Shown here: piece after piece, positions 20,672 through 21,008 of the stretch
Layout: every line of letters starts with the position of its first letter
Numbering within the stretch: position 1 is the first letter of the stretch
NCBI GenBank assembly: GCA_039961675.1
Contig: JABRWC010000022.1
Coordinates: 1 to 21,008, forward strand
Origin: JABRWC01 sp039961675
Lineage (GTDB): Bacteria > Planctomycetota > Phycisphaerae > UBA1845 > Fen-1342
Direction: 5' to 3'
DNA: 21,008 nucleotides
Notes under the pieces: model-generated
Databases searched by the model: none
Seen by the model: only the letters and a program-made list of their open reading frames with translations
What the model was told of the DNA's origin: nothing
Made by a program: the position numbers and the translations under genes

Positions 20672-21008
20672 ATGGTCGCACGCCTTCCGTTTGAAATTCA
20701 GCCGCAGCCCGACGACGCCACGTGCGGGCCGACGTGCCTGCACGCCGTCTATCGCTATTTCGGCGACTGCCTGGACCTGCACCAGGTGATCTCCGAAGTG
20801 CCGACGCTTCCGGACGGGGGCACACTGGCGGTGCTGCTGGGCTGCCACGCGCTGCGTCGCGGGTACCGCGTCACGATCTACACCTACAACCTCCAGGTGT
20901 TCGACCCCACCTGGTTCGCCGACCCGCGGACGGACCTGCGCGCCAAGCTGTCGGCGCAGCTCGCGCTGAAAGGCGACCGCCGGCTTGCCGCCGCGAGTCG
21001 CGGATACA
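20672..21008 (+). CDS. C39-like papain-fold peptidase family protein, 3' end missing
   Basis: The visible 112 codons begin MVARLPFEIQPQPDDATCGP and continue TCLHAVYRYFGD, with Cys18 as the likely catalytic residue of the C39-like (papain-fold) family. The first block is followed by LHQVISEVPTLPDGGTLAVLLG and YRVTIYTYNLQVFDPTWF, conserved in planctomycete and proteobacterial members of this family. The active-site His and Asp should lie beyond the window. ATG 20672 is preferred because codon use changes there and the family starts at this point; an upstream in-frame ATG (20570) would add 34 residues with a different base composition. No transporter motif of the C39 bacteriocin exporters is seen in this part. 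Substrate is unknown. Confidence 0.8.
   Translation, partial: MVARLPFEIQPQPDDATCGPTCLHAVYRYFGDCLDLHQVISEVPTLPDGGTLAVLLGCHALRRGYRVTIYTYNLQVFDPTWFADPRTDLRAKLSAQLALKGDRRLAAASRGY

Noticed and set aside
19230..20825. A 531-codon minus-strand open frame
   Set aside because: It covers parts of the RdgC-like and dioxygenase genes in another frame, with no motif or start signal.
20330..20848. N-terminal extension of the dioxygenase
   Set aside because: The extension lies opposite the peptidase gene, is non-homologous and lacks a ribosome-binding site; the start at 20329 has one.
1..21008. CRISPR arrays, insertion sequences, phage genes, tRNA or rRNA
   Set aside because: I saw no regularly spaced repeats, transposase or integrase motifs, or cloverleaf-like TTC-arm patterns. 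A covariance search would be needed to exclude small RNAs fully.

Overview
This 21 kb window is very G+C-rich and looks like chromosomal DNA of a planctomycete, most likely from the Phycisphaerae side of Planctomycetota, though no marker gene here proves that. The signs are a pseudopilin-like protein with the FTLIELL...LLISILLPSL signature, an ECF sigma factor translationally joined to a zinc-finger/Ser-Thr kinase/TPR membrane protein, several large secreted proteins of no clear family, and a glycoside hydrolase with a long extra C-terminal part. The high G+C leaves long open frames opposite most real genes. I used protein motifs, ribosome-binding sites and gene packing to choose among frames.

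Layout. Positions 1-6114 (minus strand, read right to left) hold a pseudopilin-like protein, a one-pass membrane protein with a cysteine-rich zinc-ribbon-like part, a 615-residue secreted protein that probably starts at TTG, a 287-residue membrane-anchored protein, a family 9 glycosyltransferase (heptosyltransferase-like), and a lipopolysaccharide-kinase-like protein cut by the window edge. Spacing is mostly short, and at both ends of the run neighbouring genes look translationally coupled. Positions 6115-6446 are a divergent control region with a perfect TATAAT box and a 10-bp inverted repeat. Positions 6447-9932 (plus) encode a secreted GH31 glycosidase. A 172-bp convergent gap with hairpins follows.

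Positions 10105-12733 (minus) hold tsaB, a sugar phosphate isomerase/epimerase-type TIM-barrel protein and a Gfo/Idh/MocA oxidoreductase; the last two overlap by 4 bp. Positions 12882-15422 (minus) encode an 846-residue exported matrixin-like metalloprotease with an Asp-rich linker and a C-terminal sorting-type tail. Divergent from it, 15624-18472 (plus) is the sigma factor and kinase pair. Then come an RdgC-like protein (18582-19763, plus), a 3-hydroxyanthranilate 3,4-dioxygenase (19784-20329, minus), a divergent gap rich in TGAAC pentamers, and the 5' part of a C39-like peptidase gene (20672 to the end, plus).

Functionally the window mixes envelope/lipopolysaccharide assembly, exported carbohydrate and protein degradation, and one signalling unit. 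The most interesting parts are the sigma/anti-sigma-kinase unit facing the metalloprotease, the GH31 next to an oxidoreductase/TIM-barrel pair, and the uncharacterised pseudopilin/zinc-ribbon/secreted-protein run. I found no CRISPR array, insertion sequence, prophage, tRNA or rRNA.
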